Part shown: positions 7,848-15,326 of the stretch, one piece after another | Layout of the letters: each line of letters begins with the position of its first letter | Numbering within the stretch: the first letter of the stretch is position 1 | Source: a virus | IMG/VR virus record: IMGVR_UViG_3300017742_000092 | Coordinates: 1 to 26,952 of that record | DNA: 26,952 nt | Reading direction: 5' to 3' (one strand) | The notes under the pieces: generated by a model | The model's database searches: none | What the model was told of the DNA's origin: nothing | Seen by the model: the letters and a program-made list of their open reading frames with translations, nothing else | Position numbers and translations under genes: made by a program

Positions 7848-8697
7848 AACACCATTTGCAAACTCATTTTATGAAACCAGTAATATTTTGCGTAAGGGGT
7901 ACTGGGATAAATCAGAGGATTCTCCTGAACTTATTAGTACCATGATGGAAGAATTTAAGTTTGGTTTTCCTCTTGAGTCCATGCGAGAGAGTATGAACCC
8001 AGACACTAAATTGGACAACAGAAAATTTTGGTACTCAACAGACAGTCAAGAAAACTGGGAAAAGAATCAACAACGCCAAGAAGAGATTGAAAGTGCTGGA
8101 TGGTTAGATTATGAAATTACATACGATTTCAATAGTTATGGCTTTAGAAATAAAGAGTTCGTACCAGAAGAAGATGCTATTATTGCTGTAGGAGATTCAC
8201 TTTCATTTGGCACTGGATTACCTAGAGAAATGACATGGCCTGACATGATAGAAAAACGCACTGGTAGAACCGTATTTAATTTATCATTACCAATGCATTC
8301 GCTTGACTCTTCCTTCAGAATACTGTATACTTGGTTAACTACTCTAAAATCTAAGACGGTATTAATGTTAGAAAACTCTCCTATAGTCAGAGAGATTTAT
8401 TTAGAGAATGTTGGCTCATGGTCAAATGCAGAATGGAAAACTAATCTACCATTAGACCCGAGCGAGAGAATACTATCTCGCGCAAAGAATTTATTAGCAA
8501 TACATACTTGGTGCGATATGCATGGAGTTGAGTTGATCGTAATAGATTGTAAGACCCGACACGATATGGGTACGAAAGCATATAAAGATAATATAGGTAC
8601 CAAATATAACATAGCAAGAGACTTGATGCACCCTGGAATAAACTTTCACAAAGTGCATACAGAACTATTTTTAGAAAAACTTGGAGACATAAATTAA
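7840..8697 (+). CDS. SGNH/GDSL-hydrolase-like protein, copy A
   Basis: The 285-residue protein has an SGNH-type block I, AVGDSLSFGTGL, with the nucleophile candidate S120, and a C-terminal ARDLMHPG block with the D261/H264 catalytic pair. Between them are SLDSSFR and a PIVRE segment where block III normally sits, and AKNLLAI. These features, a preceding N-x-x-G-F-R motif (NSYGFRNKEF, 98-107) and an N-terminal ENWEKN/AGW region are shared with the proteins at 16264 and 23396. SGNH enzymes cleave or transfer acyl esters, often on glycans. There is no signal peptide, so it acts in the cytoplasm. It overlaps the glycosyltransferase-like gene by 8 bases, suggesting they act together. Catalytic activity is inferred. 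Confidence 0.6.
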   Translation: MIETPFANSFYETSNILRKGYWDKSEDSPELISTMMEEFKFGFPLESMRESMNPDTKLDNRKFWYSTDSQENWEKNQQRQEEIESAGWLDYEITYDFNSYGFRNKEFVPEEDAIIAVGDSLSFGTGLPREMTWPDMIEKRTGRTVFNLSLPMHSLDSSFRILYTWLTTLKSKTVLMLENSPIVREIYLENVGSWSNAEWKTNLPLDPSERILSRAKNLLAIHTWCDMHGVELIVIDCKTRHDMGTKAYKDNIGTKYNIARDLMHPGINFHKVHTELFLEKLGDIN

Positions 8698-8969
8698 TGA
8701 AGAAGAATGATATAATTTCAGTAGTGACCGCGGCAGGTGAGTTCATAGGAAAATTTAAAGATGAAAATACCACCAAATTAATAATTACAGACCCTCGTAT
8801 GCTAATCAACACTCCAGAAGGTATGGGATTTGCACGTGGAGTCTGTGTCAGTGGAGTAGAAAATCCAGAAGAGATGTCTTTTTATACAGGTGGTATTGTT
8901 TTTGTTGCCCCCACGAATGAAGATATTCAAAAGTCTTATAGACAGGCAGTCAGTGGTTTAATCGTTTAA
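8697..8969 (+). CDS. Small conserved phage protein, probably beta-barrel
   Basis: The 90-residue protein begins KKNDIISVVTAAGEFIGKF, the alternating strand-turn pattern of an Sm/SH3-like small barrel, continues with TDPRMLI and ARGVCVSG strands and ends in a short helix (QKSYRQAVSGLIV). I recall similar proteins beside nrd genes in T4-like marine phages, annotated only as hypothetical. Its ATG overlaps the upstream TAA (TAATG). A nucleic-acid-binding or regulatory role is possible given the fold guess, but nothing catalytic is visible. Confidence 0.6.
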   Translation: MKKNDIISVVTAAGEFIGKFKDENTTKLIITDPRMLINTPEGMGFARGVCVSGVENPEEMSFYTGGIVFVAPTNEDIQKSYRQAVSGLIV

Positions 8970-8982
8970 GGGTAACAGAGAG

Positions 8983-10782
8983 ATGGCGAAACAAGAATAT
9001 TTAGGACTACAAATAGATTTATCACGCGATGGTCTGTTTGATAAACTAGGAATACAAAGACTTAAAGAAAGTTATATGCGCGAGGATGAACAGAGTCCAC
9101 AAGAAAGATTCGCCTTTGTAAGTAAACAGTTTTCTTCAAATGAAGAACACGCACAGAGATTATACGATTATTCTTCCAAACATTGGTTGTCTTATTCTAC
9201 ACCAATTTTATCGTATGGCAGATCCAAAAAAGGTATGCCAATATCTTGCTTTTTAAATTACATTAACGACACTGCGGAGGGGCTAGTTGAAAATCTGTCC
9301 GAAACAAACTGGCTTAGTATGCTTGGTGGCGGTGTGGGGATTGGGTTTGGCATCCGTGCTGCCGATGACAAATCTGTTGGCGTCATGCCTCATCTCAAAA
9401 CCTACGATGCAAGTAGTCTCGCATACAGACAGGGAAAAACTAGACGCGGAAGTTATGCCGCATACCTCGATATTTCGCACCCGGACATTACCATGTTTCT
9501 GGAAATGCGTAAGCCAACCGGTGATCAAAATGTTCGATGTCTAAATCTACACCATGGTATCAATGTCAGTGATCGTTTTATGGAAATCATTGAACGATGT
9601 ATGTTAGATCCAGAAGCAGATGACGGATGGAATCTATGTGATCCACATTCAGGTGCAGTAAGAGAAACGGTATCAGCAAAAGCATTGTGGCAGAGAATAC
9701 TAGAAATGAGAATGGAAACTGGTGAGCCATATGTCCATTACATCGATACTAGCAACAGAGCATTACCAGAATTTCAGAAAGAACTAGGTCTAAAGATTCA
9801 TCAATCTAATCTATGTTCAGAGATCATTCTACCAACTAATAAAGATAGAACTGCGGTATGCTGTCTGTCTTCAGTCAATCTTGAACATTACGATGCTTGG
9901 TCAAAAGACCCCATGTTCTTGAGAGATATGGCAGAGATGTTGGACAACGTATTACAATTTTTCATTGACAACGCACCAGATGAGGTAAGCCGTGCCAAGT
10001 TCTCAGCAACTAGAGAACGTAGTATTGGAATTGGTGCATTGGGATTTCATGCTTACCTACAGAAAAAAGGACTACCTTGGGAAAGTGCATTGACAAAGGG
10101 TGCTAACCTAAGAATGTTCAAACTTATTAGGAGCAAATTAGATGAAGCAAACTTACAACTGGGTAAAGAGAGAGGCGAGGCTATTGATGCAAAGGGCACG
10201 GGTAGAAGATTTAGCCACGTTATGGCTATCGCTCCTAATGCTAGTAGTAGTATTATTATGGGAAACACTTCGCCGAGCATTGAGCCTTATAGGGCTAACG
10301 CATACCGTCAGGACACACTTAGTGGCGCGTACCTCAACAAAAATAAGCATCTGGACAACCTCATTAAAGATAAAATTGATGCTGGCGAAAAGATCGATTA
10401 TGATGAAACTTGGTCTTCGATAATCTCAAATGATGGTTCAGTACAACACTTGAAGTACCTTACAGATTACGAGAAAGATGTGTACAAGACTGCAATGGAA
10501 ATTGATCAGAGATGGGTTATTGAACACGCGGCCACACGCCAAACATTCATTGACCAAGCGCAGTCTCTAAATTTGTTTTTTAGACCAGATGTAAATATTA
10601 AATATCTCCACGCGGTACACTTTATGGCATGGAAACAAGGATTGAAAACATTATATTATTGTCGCTCTGAGAAACTAGGTAAAGCCGATAAGGTGTCCAA
10701 GAGAATTGAGCGAGATGTAATCAAAGAACTTGATATGTCCGCGCTTGCAAACGATGAGGATTGTTTGGCTTGTGAAGGATGA
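8983..10782 (+). CDS. nrdA: Ribonucleoside-diphosphate reductase alpha subunit, class I
   Basis: The 599-residue catalytic subunit reduces ribonucleoside diphosphates to deoxy forms. Visible elements: C89 (MPISCFL), the active-site NLCSE (N276, C278, E280), the partner cysteine in AVCCLSSVNL (C293/C294), the phosphate-binding PNASSSIIMGNTSP loop, the radical-transfer tyrosines Y558-Y559 (LYYCRSEK) and the C-terminal CLAC pair (C594, C597), which is re-reduced by glutaredoxin or thioredoxin. It is shorter than E. coli NrdA (about 760) because it has no N-terminal ATP-cone; allosteric activity control by dATP is therefore probably absent, as in many phage enzymes. It heads a cluster with the QueC-like gene, glutaredoxin and nrdB. 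Confidence 0.96.
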   Translation: MAKQEYLGLQIDLSRDGLFDKLGIQRLKESYMREDEQSPQERFAFVSKQFSSNEEHAQRLYDYSSKHWLSYSTPILSYGRSKKGMPISCFLNYINDTAEGLVENLSETNWLSMLGGGVGIGFGIRAADDKSVGVMPHLKTYDASSLAYRQGKTRRGSYAAYLDISHPDITMFLEMRKPTGDQNVRCLNLHHGINVSDRFMEIIERCMLDPEADDGWNLCDPHSGAVRETVSAKALWQRILEMRMETGEPYVHYIDTSNRALPEFQKELGLKIHQSNLCSEIILPTNKDRTAVCCLSSVNLEHYDAWSKDPMFLRDMAEMLDNVLQFFIDNAPDEVSRAKFSATRERSIGIGALGFHAYLQKKGLPWESALTKGANLRMFKLIRSKLDEANLQLGKERGEAIDAKGTGRRFSHVMAIAPNASSSIIMGNTSPSIEPYRANAYRQDTLSGAYLNKNKHLDNLIKDKIDAGEKIDYDETWSSIISNDGSVQHLKYLTDYEKDVYKTAMEIDQRWVIEHAATRQTFIDQAQSLNLFFRPDVNIKYLHAVHFMAWKQGLKTLYYCRSEKLGKADKVSKRIERDVIKELDMSALANDEDCLACEG

Positions 10783-11414
10783 TGATCTCTACTTTTATGA
10801 AATTATACATATCAATACCACATGAAAAAAGAATTGCGATTGTTGTTTCTGGTGGTTGGGACAGTGCTTGTTTATGGTACATGGTTAAGAAGATTTGTCT
10901 AGAAAGAGGACAAGAATGTACTGCTTATACCGTACCAAAATTAGACGGCGCTGAACATTATGCCAATCTCGTATTAAAATGGGCAAGTGAAAAGTTAGGA
11001 TATGAATTTGAGCCTACCCGCATAGTAGGGCAGATTACCTCAGAAAATCCTTCAGACTACGTAACGAGTGGCGCACATGAAATTTTTGATAAGGGGTACG
11101 CAGATTACCTCTTTAATGGAATGAATGCATACCCACCAGATCAAAGGGACATGATGCCAAAAGGTTATCCTATGCCCAATGATAGGTTTACACCAACAGA
11201 ACATGAGAAGCAATATGTTTCACATCCTTTTGCCGATTTAACAAAAGACCAAACTATACAACTAGGATTCGACTTAGGCATAGCAGAAGATATTATGCCA
11301 ATTACCCACAGTTGTACAGAACAGAACAGAGGCAGGTGTAATAATTGTTGGTGGTGTGCAGAGAGAGCATGGGGTTTTAAACGAATTAACAAACAGGATA
11401 AAGGAAATGAGTAA
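10779..11414 (+). CDS. queC: QueC-like PP-loop enzyme (7-cyano-7-deazaguanine synthase family)
   Basis: The 211-residue protein has the PP-loop ATP-binding motif SGGWDS (24-29), and a C-terminal zinc site C179-x7-C187-x2-C190-x2-C193 (CTEQNRGRCNNCWWC) followed by AERAWGF, the arrangement seen in QueC. QueC converts 7-carboxy-7-deazaguanine to preQ0 using ATP and ammonia. In phages such genes serve queuosine-type tRNA modification or replacement of guanine by 7-deazaguanines in DNA. No QueD, QueE or GCH1 homolog is in the window, so precursor supply must come from elsewhere in the phage or the host. Two adjacent ATGs at 10779 and 10782 overlap the nrdA stop; an ATG at 10797 is an alternative. 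A divergent PP-loop function is possible. Confidence 0.65.
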   Translation: MMISTFMKLYISIPHEKRIAIVVSGGWDSACLWYMVKKICLERGQECTAYTVPKLDGAEHYANLVLKWASEKLGYEFEPTRIVGQITSENPSDYVTSGAHEIFDKGYADYLFNGMNAYPPDQRDMMPKGYPMPNDRFTPTEHEKQYVSHPFADLTKDQTIQLGFDLGIAEDIMPITHSCTEQNRGRCNNCWWCAERAWGFKRINKQDKGNE

Positions 11415-11619
11415 AGTTTTAATTAAATCAAGGGATGATTGTCATTATTGTAGTGAAGCAAAGATGTTTTTACAGGGAATGGAAGTCGATTTTGAAGTAC
11501 AGCACCAACCAACAGGACAAGTACCACAAGTTTATATAGGAGACCATCATGTTGGTGGTTATAATGACCTAGTGGATTTTTCAATGACACAAGAATTTGA
11601 CAAACTAATTAACGAATAA
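11407..11619 (+). CDS. nrdC: Glutaredoxin
   Basis: The 70-residue protein is a minimal glutaredoxin: strand VLIKSRDD, redox pair C12-H-Y-C15, then the cis-proline loop QVPQVYIG and GGYNDL glutathione-binding turn. The ATG at 11407 is chosen because the conserved strand starts there and AGGA at 11395-11398 is well placed; a longer frame from 11356 would add unrelated residues. It overlaps the QueC-like gene by 8 bases and lies ten bases before nrdB. It most likely recycles the C-terminal cysteine pair of NrdA. T4 NrdC has the same job; direct orthology to NrdC is not proven. Confidence 0.88.
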   Translation: MSKVLIKSRDDCHYCSEAKMFLQGMEVDFEVQHQPTGQVPQVYIGDHHVGGYNDLVDFSMTQEFDKLINE

Positions 11620-11628
11620 GGAAAAGAT

Positions 11629-12609
11629 ATGTCACCCAAACTAGGACTCCAAGACCCGAGAGAATATTTCAAACCATTTAATTATCCATGGGCATATGAC
11701 GCATGGTTAAAGCACGAACAGTCGCACTGGCTTCACACTGAAGTTCCTATGTCTGAAGATGTAAAAGATTGGAAAAATAAGTTATCTGACGCAGAGAAAG
11801 GATTTCTTACTAATATCTTTAGATTCTTCACGCAAGGAGATATTGATGTAGCAGGTGGTTATGTAGATAACTATCTACCTCATTTCCCACAACCAGAAGT
11901 AAGAATGATGCTTATGGGTTTTGCCGCACGTGAGGCACTCCACGTAGCCGCGTACAGTCATTTGATTGAGACATTGGGTATGCCAGAGTCAACTTATAAT
12001 GAGTTTCTGGAGTATCAGGCTATGGCAGACAAGCACCAGTATTTTGTTGAGTTATCTTCTACAAATGGTGATAAGCAAAGTATCGCTACCAATATTGCGG
12101 CATTTAGCGCATTTACTGAGGGTATGCAATTGTTCTCCTCATTCATTATGTTGTTGAACTTTCCGCGACATGGTAAGATGAAAGGTATGGGTCAGATTGT
12201 CACGTGGTCAATTGTAGACGAAACCATGCATGCCGAATCAATGATTAAATTGTTTAGATCATATGTAAATGAGAACTTGGAAATCTGGAATGATGTAACA
12301 AAAGAAAAGATTTACAGTATAGCAGAAAAAATGGTAGAACTTGAAGATAAGTTTATTGACCTTGCATTTGCTCTAGGTCCTATGGAAGGGCTTACTTCAG
12401 AAGAAGTCAAAAAATATATCAGATACATTGCAGATCGTAGATTGATATCTCTTGGCATGAAAGGTATCTTTAAAGTCAAAAAGAACCCATTGTTGTGGGT
12501 AGAAGAAATGATCAACGCACCTACTCATACAAATTTCTTTGAGAACCGTGCTACTGACTATGCTCGGGGTGCTTTGGATGGTGACTGGTCTGACGTATGG
12601 GCGGCATAA
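11629..12609 (+). CDS. nrdB: Ribonucleotide reductase beta subunit, class I
   Basis: The 326-residue radical-generating subunit shows all ferritin-like metal ligands with the E. coli spacing: D71, E102, H105 (REALHVAAY), E164 (AFTEGMQLF), E198 and H201 (VDETMH). The radical tyrosine equivalent of Y122 is kept as Y109, seven residues after E102, so a tyrosyl-radical (Ia-like) rather than a tyrosine-less enzyme is expected. It forms the active complex with NrdA. It is shorter than E. coli NrdB (376) but typical of phage forms. A good site (aggaaaag) precedes the ATG, and its stop overlaps the next start (TAAATG region). Confidence 0.96.
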   Translation: MSPKLGLQDPREYFKPFNYPWAYDAWLKHEQSHWLHTEVPMSEDVKDWKNKLSDAEKGFLTNIFRFFTQGDIDVAGGYVDNYLPHFPQPEVRMMLMGFAAREALHVAAYSHLIETLGMPESTYNEFLEYQAMADKHQYFVELSSTNGDKQSIATNIAAFSAFTEGMQLFSSFIMLLNFPRHGKMKGMGQIVTWSIVDETMHAESMIKLFRSYVNENLEIWNDVTKEKIYSIAEKMVELEDKFIDLAFALGPMEGLTSEEVKKYIRYIADRRLISLGMKGIFKVKKNPLLWVEEMINAPTHTNFFENRATDYARGALDGDWSDVWAA

Positions 12610-12783
12610 ATGGGAGACAGCAAGCTAAAATATCTGTGGAAATTATGGGCTATGTCTCTTGGTGAGAAAGCATCAGATGACAGTAAAGACGCAGACCGTG
12701 TTGCAATCATTCGTAGCATTGTAGTCTTAGTAAATTTCATTACTTGTTTCTTTATCATTGCAGGAAATATACATAATTGGTAG
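12610..12783 (+). CDS. Small single-span membrane protein (57 aa)
   Basis: An ATG one base after the nrdB stop opens a 57-codon frame. Residues 1-30 are charged with aromatic helix (KLKYLWKLWAMSLGEK), residues ~34-52 are hydrophobic (IIRSIVVLVNFITCFFIIAG) and the end is NIHNW. A very similar short protein follows nrdB in marine T4-like phages as far as I recall, which supports it being real. It should sit in the inner membrane with the charged part in the cytoplasm. Function is unknown; position suggests it is co-expressed with the nucleotide genes. Confidence 0.65.
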   Translation: MGDSKLKYLWKLWAMSLGEKASDDSKDADRVAIIRSIVVLVNFITCFFIIAGNIHNW

Positions 12784-12790
12784 TATACAT

Positions 12791-13201
12791 ATGAATAGAA
12801 AATACATTGATTATTTCCATTGCATAGCAGAAGAAACAGCAAGACTGTCTACTGCTAAAAAACTAAAAGTCGGGTGTGTTATCGTAAAAGATACACGCAT
12901 TTTATCTATAGGCTACAATGGTACTCCTTCTGGTTGGGACAACGACTGTGAAGTAAACGGAAAGACCAAGCCAGAAGTACTCCATGCAGAAGCAAATGCA
13001 TTGATGAAACTGGCAAAGTCAACTGAAAGTTCAGAAGATGCGGTTCTGTTCATAACGCATTTTCCTTGTATTGAGTGTGCCAAACTGATTTATCAGGCAG
13101 GCATATCTAAAGTATATTATGGACAATTCTATGAAGCATCGAAAGGAGCTGGTGATTCATTTTTAAAAAAGGCAGGTATAGAATTATATGCAAAAACCTA
13201 A
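12791..13201 (+). CDS. cd: dCMP deaminase
   Basis: The 136-residue protein has the zinc-deaminase signature: HAEANALMK with H65 and the proton-shuttling E67, and PCIECAK with zinc ligands C93 and C96. The N-terminal AKKLKVGCVIVKD and YNGTPSGWDN segments are typical of the ComEB/T4 Cd family. It converts dCMP to dUMP, the substrate of the ThyX encoded upstream, and balances dCTP and dTTP pools. ATG 12791 is preferred to an earlier TTG at 12758 because alignment with the family starts at RKYIDYF. Slightly short compared with T4 Cd (193), which carries an insertion. Confidence 0.93.
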   Translation: MNRKYIDYFHCIAEETARLSTAKKLKVGCVIVKDTRILSIGYNGTPSGWDNDCEVNGKTKPEVLHAEANALMKLAKSTESSEDAVLFITHFPCIECAKLIYQAGISKVYYGQFYEASKGAGDSFLKKAGIELYAKT

Positions 13202-13385
13202 AACAATAGAGTGTATGTCTTGTGAGGCAGTATACCAGATAAAACATGATATGTCTGAGACACATTACTTACCACAGTACTGTGCATTTTGTGGTGAACC
13301 TATTGAAGAAGAAGATAGTTTACCTGTAGAAGATGAATTCGATGAATTCGATGATAACTCAATTGATCTAGAACAAGAATGGTAG
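13188..13385 (+). CDS. Small zinc-ribbon protein with acidic tail
   Basis: The 65-residue protein has two CxxC knuckles, C9/C12 (CMSC) and C32/C35 (YCAFCGEPI), the classic zinc-ribbon spacing, then a strongly acidic C-terminus with a DEFDEFD repeat that is visible in the DNA as a 9-base tandem repeat (gatgaattc twice, about 13332-13349). It overlaps the dCMP deaminase by 14 bases and the next gene begins 12 bases on. Such ribbons often bind nucleic acid or RNA polymerase, and an acidic tail could mimic DNA, but the target is unknown. Confidence 0.7.
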   Translation: MQKPKTIECMSCEAVYQIKHDMSETHYLPQYCAFCGEPIEEEDSLPVEDEFDEFDDNSIDLEQEW

Positions 13386-13396
13386 GAGAAATACCA

Positions 13397-13843
13397 ATGA
13401 ATAAGATTTTAATGTACGCAACTTTTTTTATTGTAGGACTATGGACAGGTGCCGCTTACGGTACACCCGATGCAGAAATCTATGATTTCCCAATCACAAG
13501 AGTTATTGATGGTGACACGGTAGCATTTGAAGCATCATTTCTACCAGCACCTTTGAAACAAGAATTGTCTATCCGAGTTTATGGTGTTGACACACCAGAA
13601 AAGTCTTGGCGTGGTTCGTGTGACTATGAGAAAGATTTGGGTGAGCAAGCATCTAAATTTACTGAACAGATGTTATTTCACGGTGAAAAAGATATCAAGG
13701 TAATGATCATGAAGTGGGACAAGTTTGGTGGTCGTGTTCTTGGTGATGTAATTGTTGATGGGGTATCCCTCAGAGATGCACTTTTAGCAAACGGTTATGC
13801 CAGAGAGTATTTTGGCGACAAAAAGGAAAGCTGGTGTGAGTAA
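13397..13843 (+). CDS. Exported thermonuclease (SNase family)
   Basis: The 148-residue protein has an N-terminal hydrophobic segment (residues 4-21, ILMYATFFIVGLWTGAAY) that looks like a signal peptide or membrane anchor, followed by a staphylococcal-nuclease domain. Catalytic and calcium residues align with SNase: D40 in IDGDTV, R60, D65 and E68 (RVYGVDTPE), R113 (GGRVLGDV). The ATG at 13397 is chosen for the TAGGAG site eight bases before it and because the signal peptide starts there. It probably degrades DNA or RNA in the periplasm or at the envelope, possibly salvaging nucleotides or blocking incoming competitor DNA; role inferred. Confidence 0.85.
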   Translation: MNKILMYATFFIVGLWTGAAYGTPDAEIYDFPITRVIDGDTVAFEASFLPAPLKQELSIRVYGVDTPEKSWRGSCDYEKDLGEQASKFTEQMLFHGEKDIKVMIMKWDKFGGRVLGDVIVDGVSLRDALLANGYAREYFGDKKESWCE

Positions 13844-14021
13844 AGGTAGTAAACAGAGACCCACCAATAAAGAAGCATTCGATAAAAATTATGATGCTAT
13901 CTTTAATAAAGAAAAAGATAAGAAATCATTCAAGCACATACAACAAGATTCTACGGAACTCAATGGTGACGGCAACAGAGAGCGTGGTAGATACGGTGAG
14001 GACCTGTCTGTAGATGAATAG
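13836..14021 (+). CDS. Small conserved phage protein (SKGSKQRPT family)
   Basis: A GTG start at 13836 lies eight bases after AAGGA (13823-13827) and overlaps the thermonuclease by 8 bases. The 61-residue product opens SKGSKQRPTNKEAFDKNYDA, a signature I recall from many small phage proteins of unknown role, and continues with a basic-acidic hydrophilic stretch ending GRYGEDLSVDE. An ATG at 13797 in the same frame gives an unrelated N-terminus and is rejected. No fold or function can be stated. Confidence 0.7.
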   Translation: MSKGSKQRPTNKEAFDKNYDAIFNKEKDKKSFKHIQQDSTELNGDGNRERGRYGEDLSVDE

Positions 14022-14805
14022 ACTGTTTGCTTTTGGCTGTAGCTTTACGAACTATTACTGGCAAACTTGGGTTGATTCTATTGCAGATCAATTCAATGAA
14101 GTTCAGAATTGGGGTATGACAGGCGGTGGTAACCAGTCTATATCAATAAGACTTACCCAGTGTCATAAGTCTCACAATATTACCAAAGACGATACAGTTC
14201 TTATTATGTGGACAAATGTCGCAAGAGAAGATAGATGGTCAACTATCGGTTGGGAAAATGCTGGTAATAGAAGAACCAACCCAGATGATTTACAATGGTA
14301 TGCTTTAAGAGACTATACAACGATAGCAAATACGGTATGGTTGTTGAATCATATAGGATGTAAGTACGAAATGTACAGTATGATACCAATAACAGAAAGA
14401 TACGACCAGTATGATTCTGGACCTAATAATATATTTGAAAAAGCCAAAACTATAGCAGATATTTATGGAAATGAGTTAGAAAGAATTAAACCAAGTGTAA
14501 TGGATGTTTTATATAATGGTCGATGGCCAGATCCTTCTGGCAAGAACGGCACAAGAGATATGCATCCTTTACCAAGTGAACATTTAAAATATATGGACCT
14601 CGTGTCATCATATACACCAACTGAAGATGCAAGAAAAAGAGCATACGAACAAGATACGTGGATCAGAAACAAAATAAAAAGTTTTGGTAAAAGTGATAAG
14701 ATGTTATTAAGAGAAGAACTGACTGAAATCAGGAAAATCATACAGCCCTCTCATAAAAAAATTCGCTCTGGTTTACAATTTTATGATTTAATATCTTATG
14801 AATGA
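14014..14805 (+). CDS. SGNH-hydrolase-like protein, second family (copy D)
   Basis: The 263-residue protein begins with an SGNH block I, LFAFGCSFT, with nucleophile candidate S10, then NWGMTGGGNQ (N40), VLIMWTNVAREDRW (block III-like, N68) and RDMHPLPSEH (D182, H184). The layout differs from the other three SGNH-like proteins, which have a long N-terminal domain and GSLDS. Similar proteins are common in marine T4-like phages as uncharacterised genes. No signal peptide is present, so it is cytoplasmic or virion-bound. It could deacylate or modify a glycan or small molecule; activity is unproven. It overlaps the previous gene by 8 bases. Confidence 0.65.
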   Translation: MNRLFAFGCSFTNYYWQTWVDSIADQFNEVQNWGMTGGGNQSISIRLTQCHKSHNITKDDTVLIMWTNVAREDRWSTIGWENAGNRRTNPDDLQWYALRDYTTIANTVWLLNHIGCKYEMYSMIPITERYDQYDSGPNNIFEKAKTIADIYGNELERIKPSVMDVLYNGRWPDPSGKNGTRDMHPLPSEHLKYMDLVSSYTPTEDARKRAYEQDTWIRNKIKSFGKSDKMLLREELTEIRKIIQPSHKKIRSGLQFYDLISYE

Positions 14806-14947
14806 GAACGAATTAGAAGAGTGGGTAAATAAACACCCCGCAAAAGCAAATGCTGTATTGCCTACCTGTATAGTTTTGGGTGCAGTTACCATGCAAGCAT
14901 TTCTAATATTTTTGATTGACTGGTGGATATACATACACTCATTTTAA
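14798..14947 (+). CDS. Small membrane protein (49 aa)
   Basis: An ATG at 14798 overlaps the end of the SGNH-like gene by 8 bases and opens a 49-codon frame. The first 18 residues are hydrophilic (MNENELEEWVNKHP), the rest is hydrophobic (about 20-48, LPTCIVLGAVTMQAFLIFLI and a WWIYI end), so it would span the inner membrane once. The coupling overlap and the sharp change from charged to apolar make it a likely gene, although no homolog is recalled. It ends four bases before a late promoter. Confidence 0.5.
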   Translation: MNENELEEWVNKHPAKANAVLPTCIVLGAVTMQAFLIFLIDWWIYIHSF

Positions 14948-14950
14948 TCA

Positions 14951-14958
14951 TATAAATA
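14951..14958 (+). promoter_or_regulatory. T4-type late promoter TATAAATA
   Basis: An exact TATAAATA lies in the 40-base gap before the GIY-YIG-like gene at 14988. Predicted initiation is near 14965, giving a 20-25 base leader. It is the second exact match on the plus strand and the only one outside the structural module. Confidence 0.65.
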
Positions 14959-14987
14959 ATAGTATCGTTAATTATTATGGTGCTATT

Positions 14988-15326
14988 ATGGCTGTGAAGA
15001 AAAAGAAACGTAAGGCAAAAGAACCCAAAGTACACCGTGTGTACTGTACCTATTTTCCAGATGGCAAATACTACATTGGGTACTCTTGTAAGTCTGAAAA
15101 ACTTTATGAAAAGTATTTTGGTAGTTCTAAGTATGTTACCGAGTACGAAGGTGATCTAAAGAAAGAGACTCTAGCGATATATACGCAAAAGTCTTATGCT
15201 AAAATGCAAGAATTTTTATTGCAATGGCAACAGCGAGAAGACCCCAATTGTCTAAACGATATGTTGAATATCAGATTGCGAAGGAGTCACCTCTCAGATT
15301 TTAAACCAATTAAGTGGAAACCATAA
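14988..15326 (+). CDS. GIY-YIG-like nuclease domain protein
   Basis: The 112-residue protein has a basic start (VKKKKRKAK) and then a degenerate GIY-YIG domain: VYCTYFPDGKYYIG gives the two signature strands (VYC for GIY at 18-20, YYIG at 28-31), then YFGSSKYV, as in phage GIY-YIG proteins. A helix with AKMQEFLLQW holds the candidate metal-binding E75, and N90 (LNDMLNIR) follows. The catalytic arginine that follows YIG in I-TevI is not obvious, so activity is uncertain. There is no DNA-binding NUMOD module. ATG 14988 is chosen over an upstream in-frame start at 14916 that overlaps the late promoter. It is a conserved gene in marine T4-like phages as I recall, so perhaps not a mobile element. 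Confidence 0.6.
   Translation: MAVKKKKRKAKEPKVHRVYCTYFPDGKYYIGYSCKSEKLYEKYFGSSKYVTEYEGDLKKETLAIYTQKSYAKMQEFLLQWQQREDPNCLNDMLNIRLRRSHLSDFKPIKWKP

Noticed and set aside
9287-9544. Overlapping frames on both strands inside nrdA
   Set aside because: They lie wholly within a well-supported nrdA and show no family motif or start signals.
13332-13349. Tandem gatgaattc repeat as a regulatory site
   Set aside because: It is in frame and encodes the acidic DEFDEF tail, so it is explained by coding.
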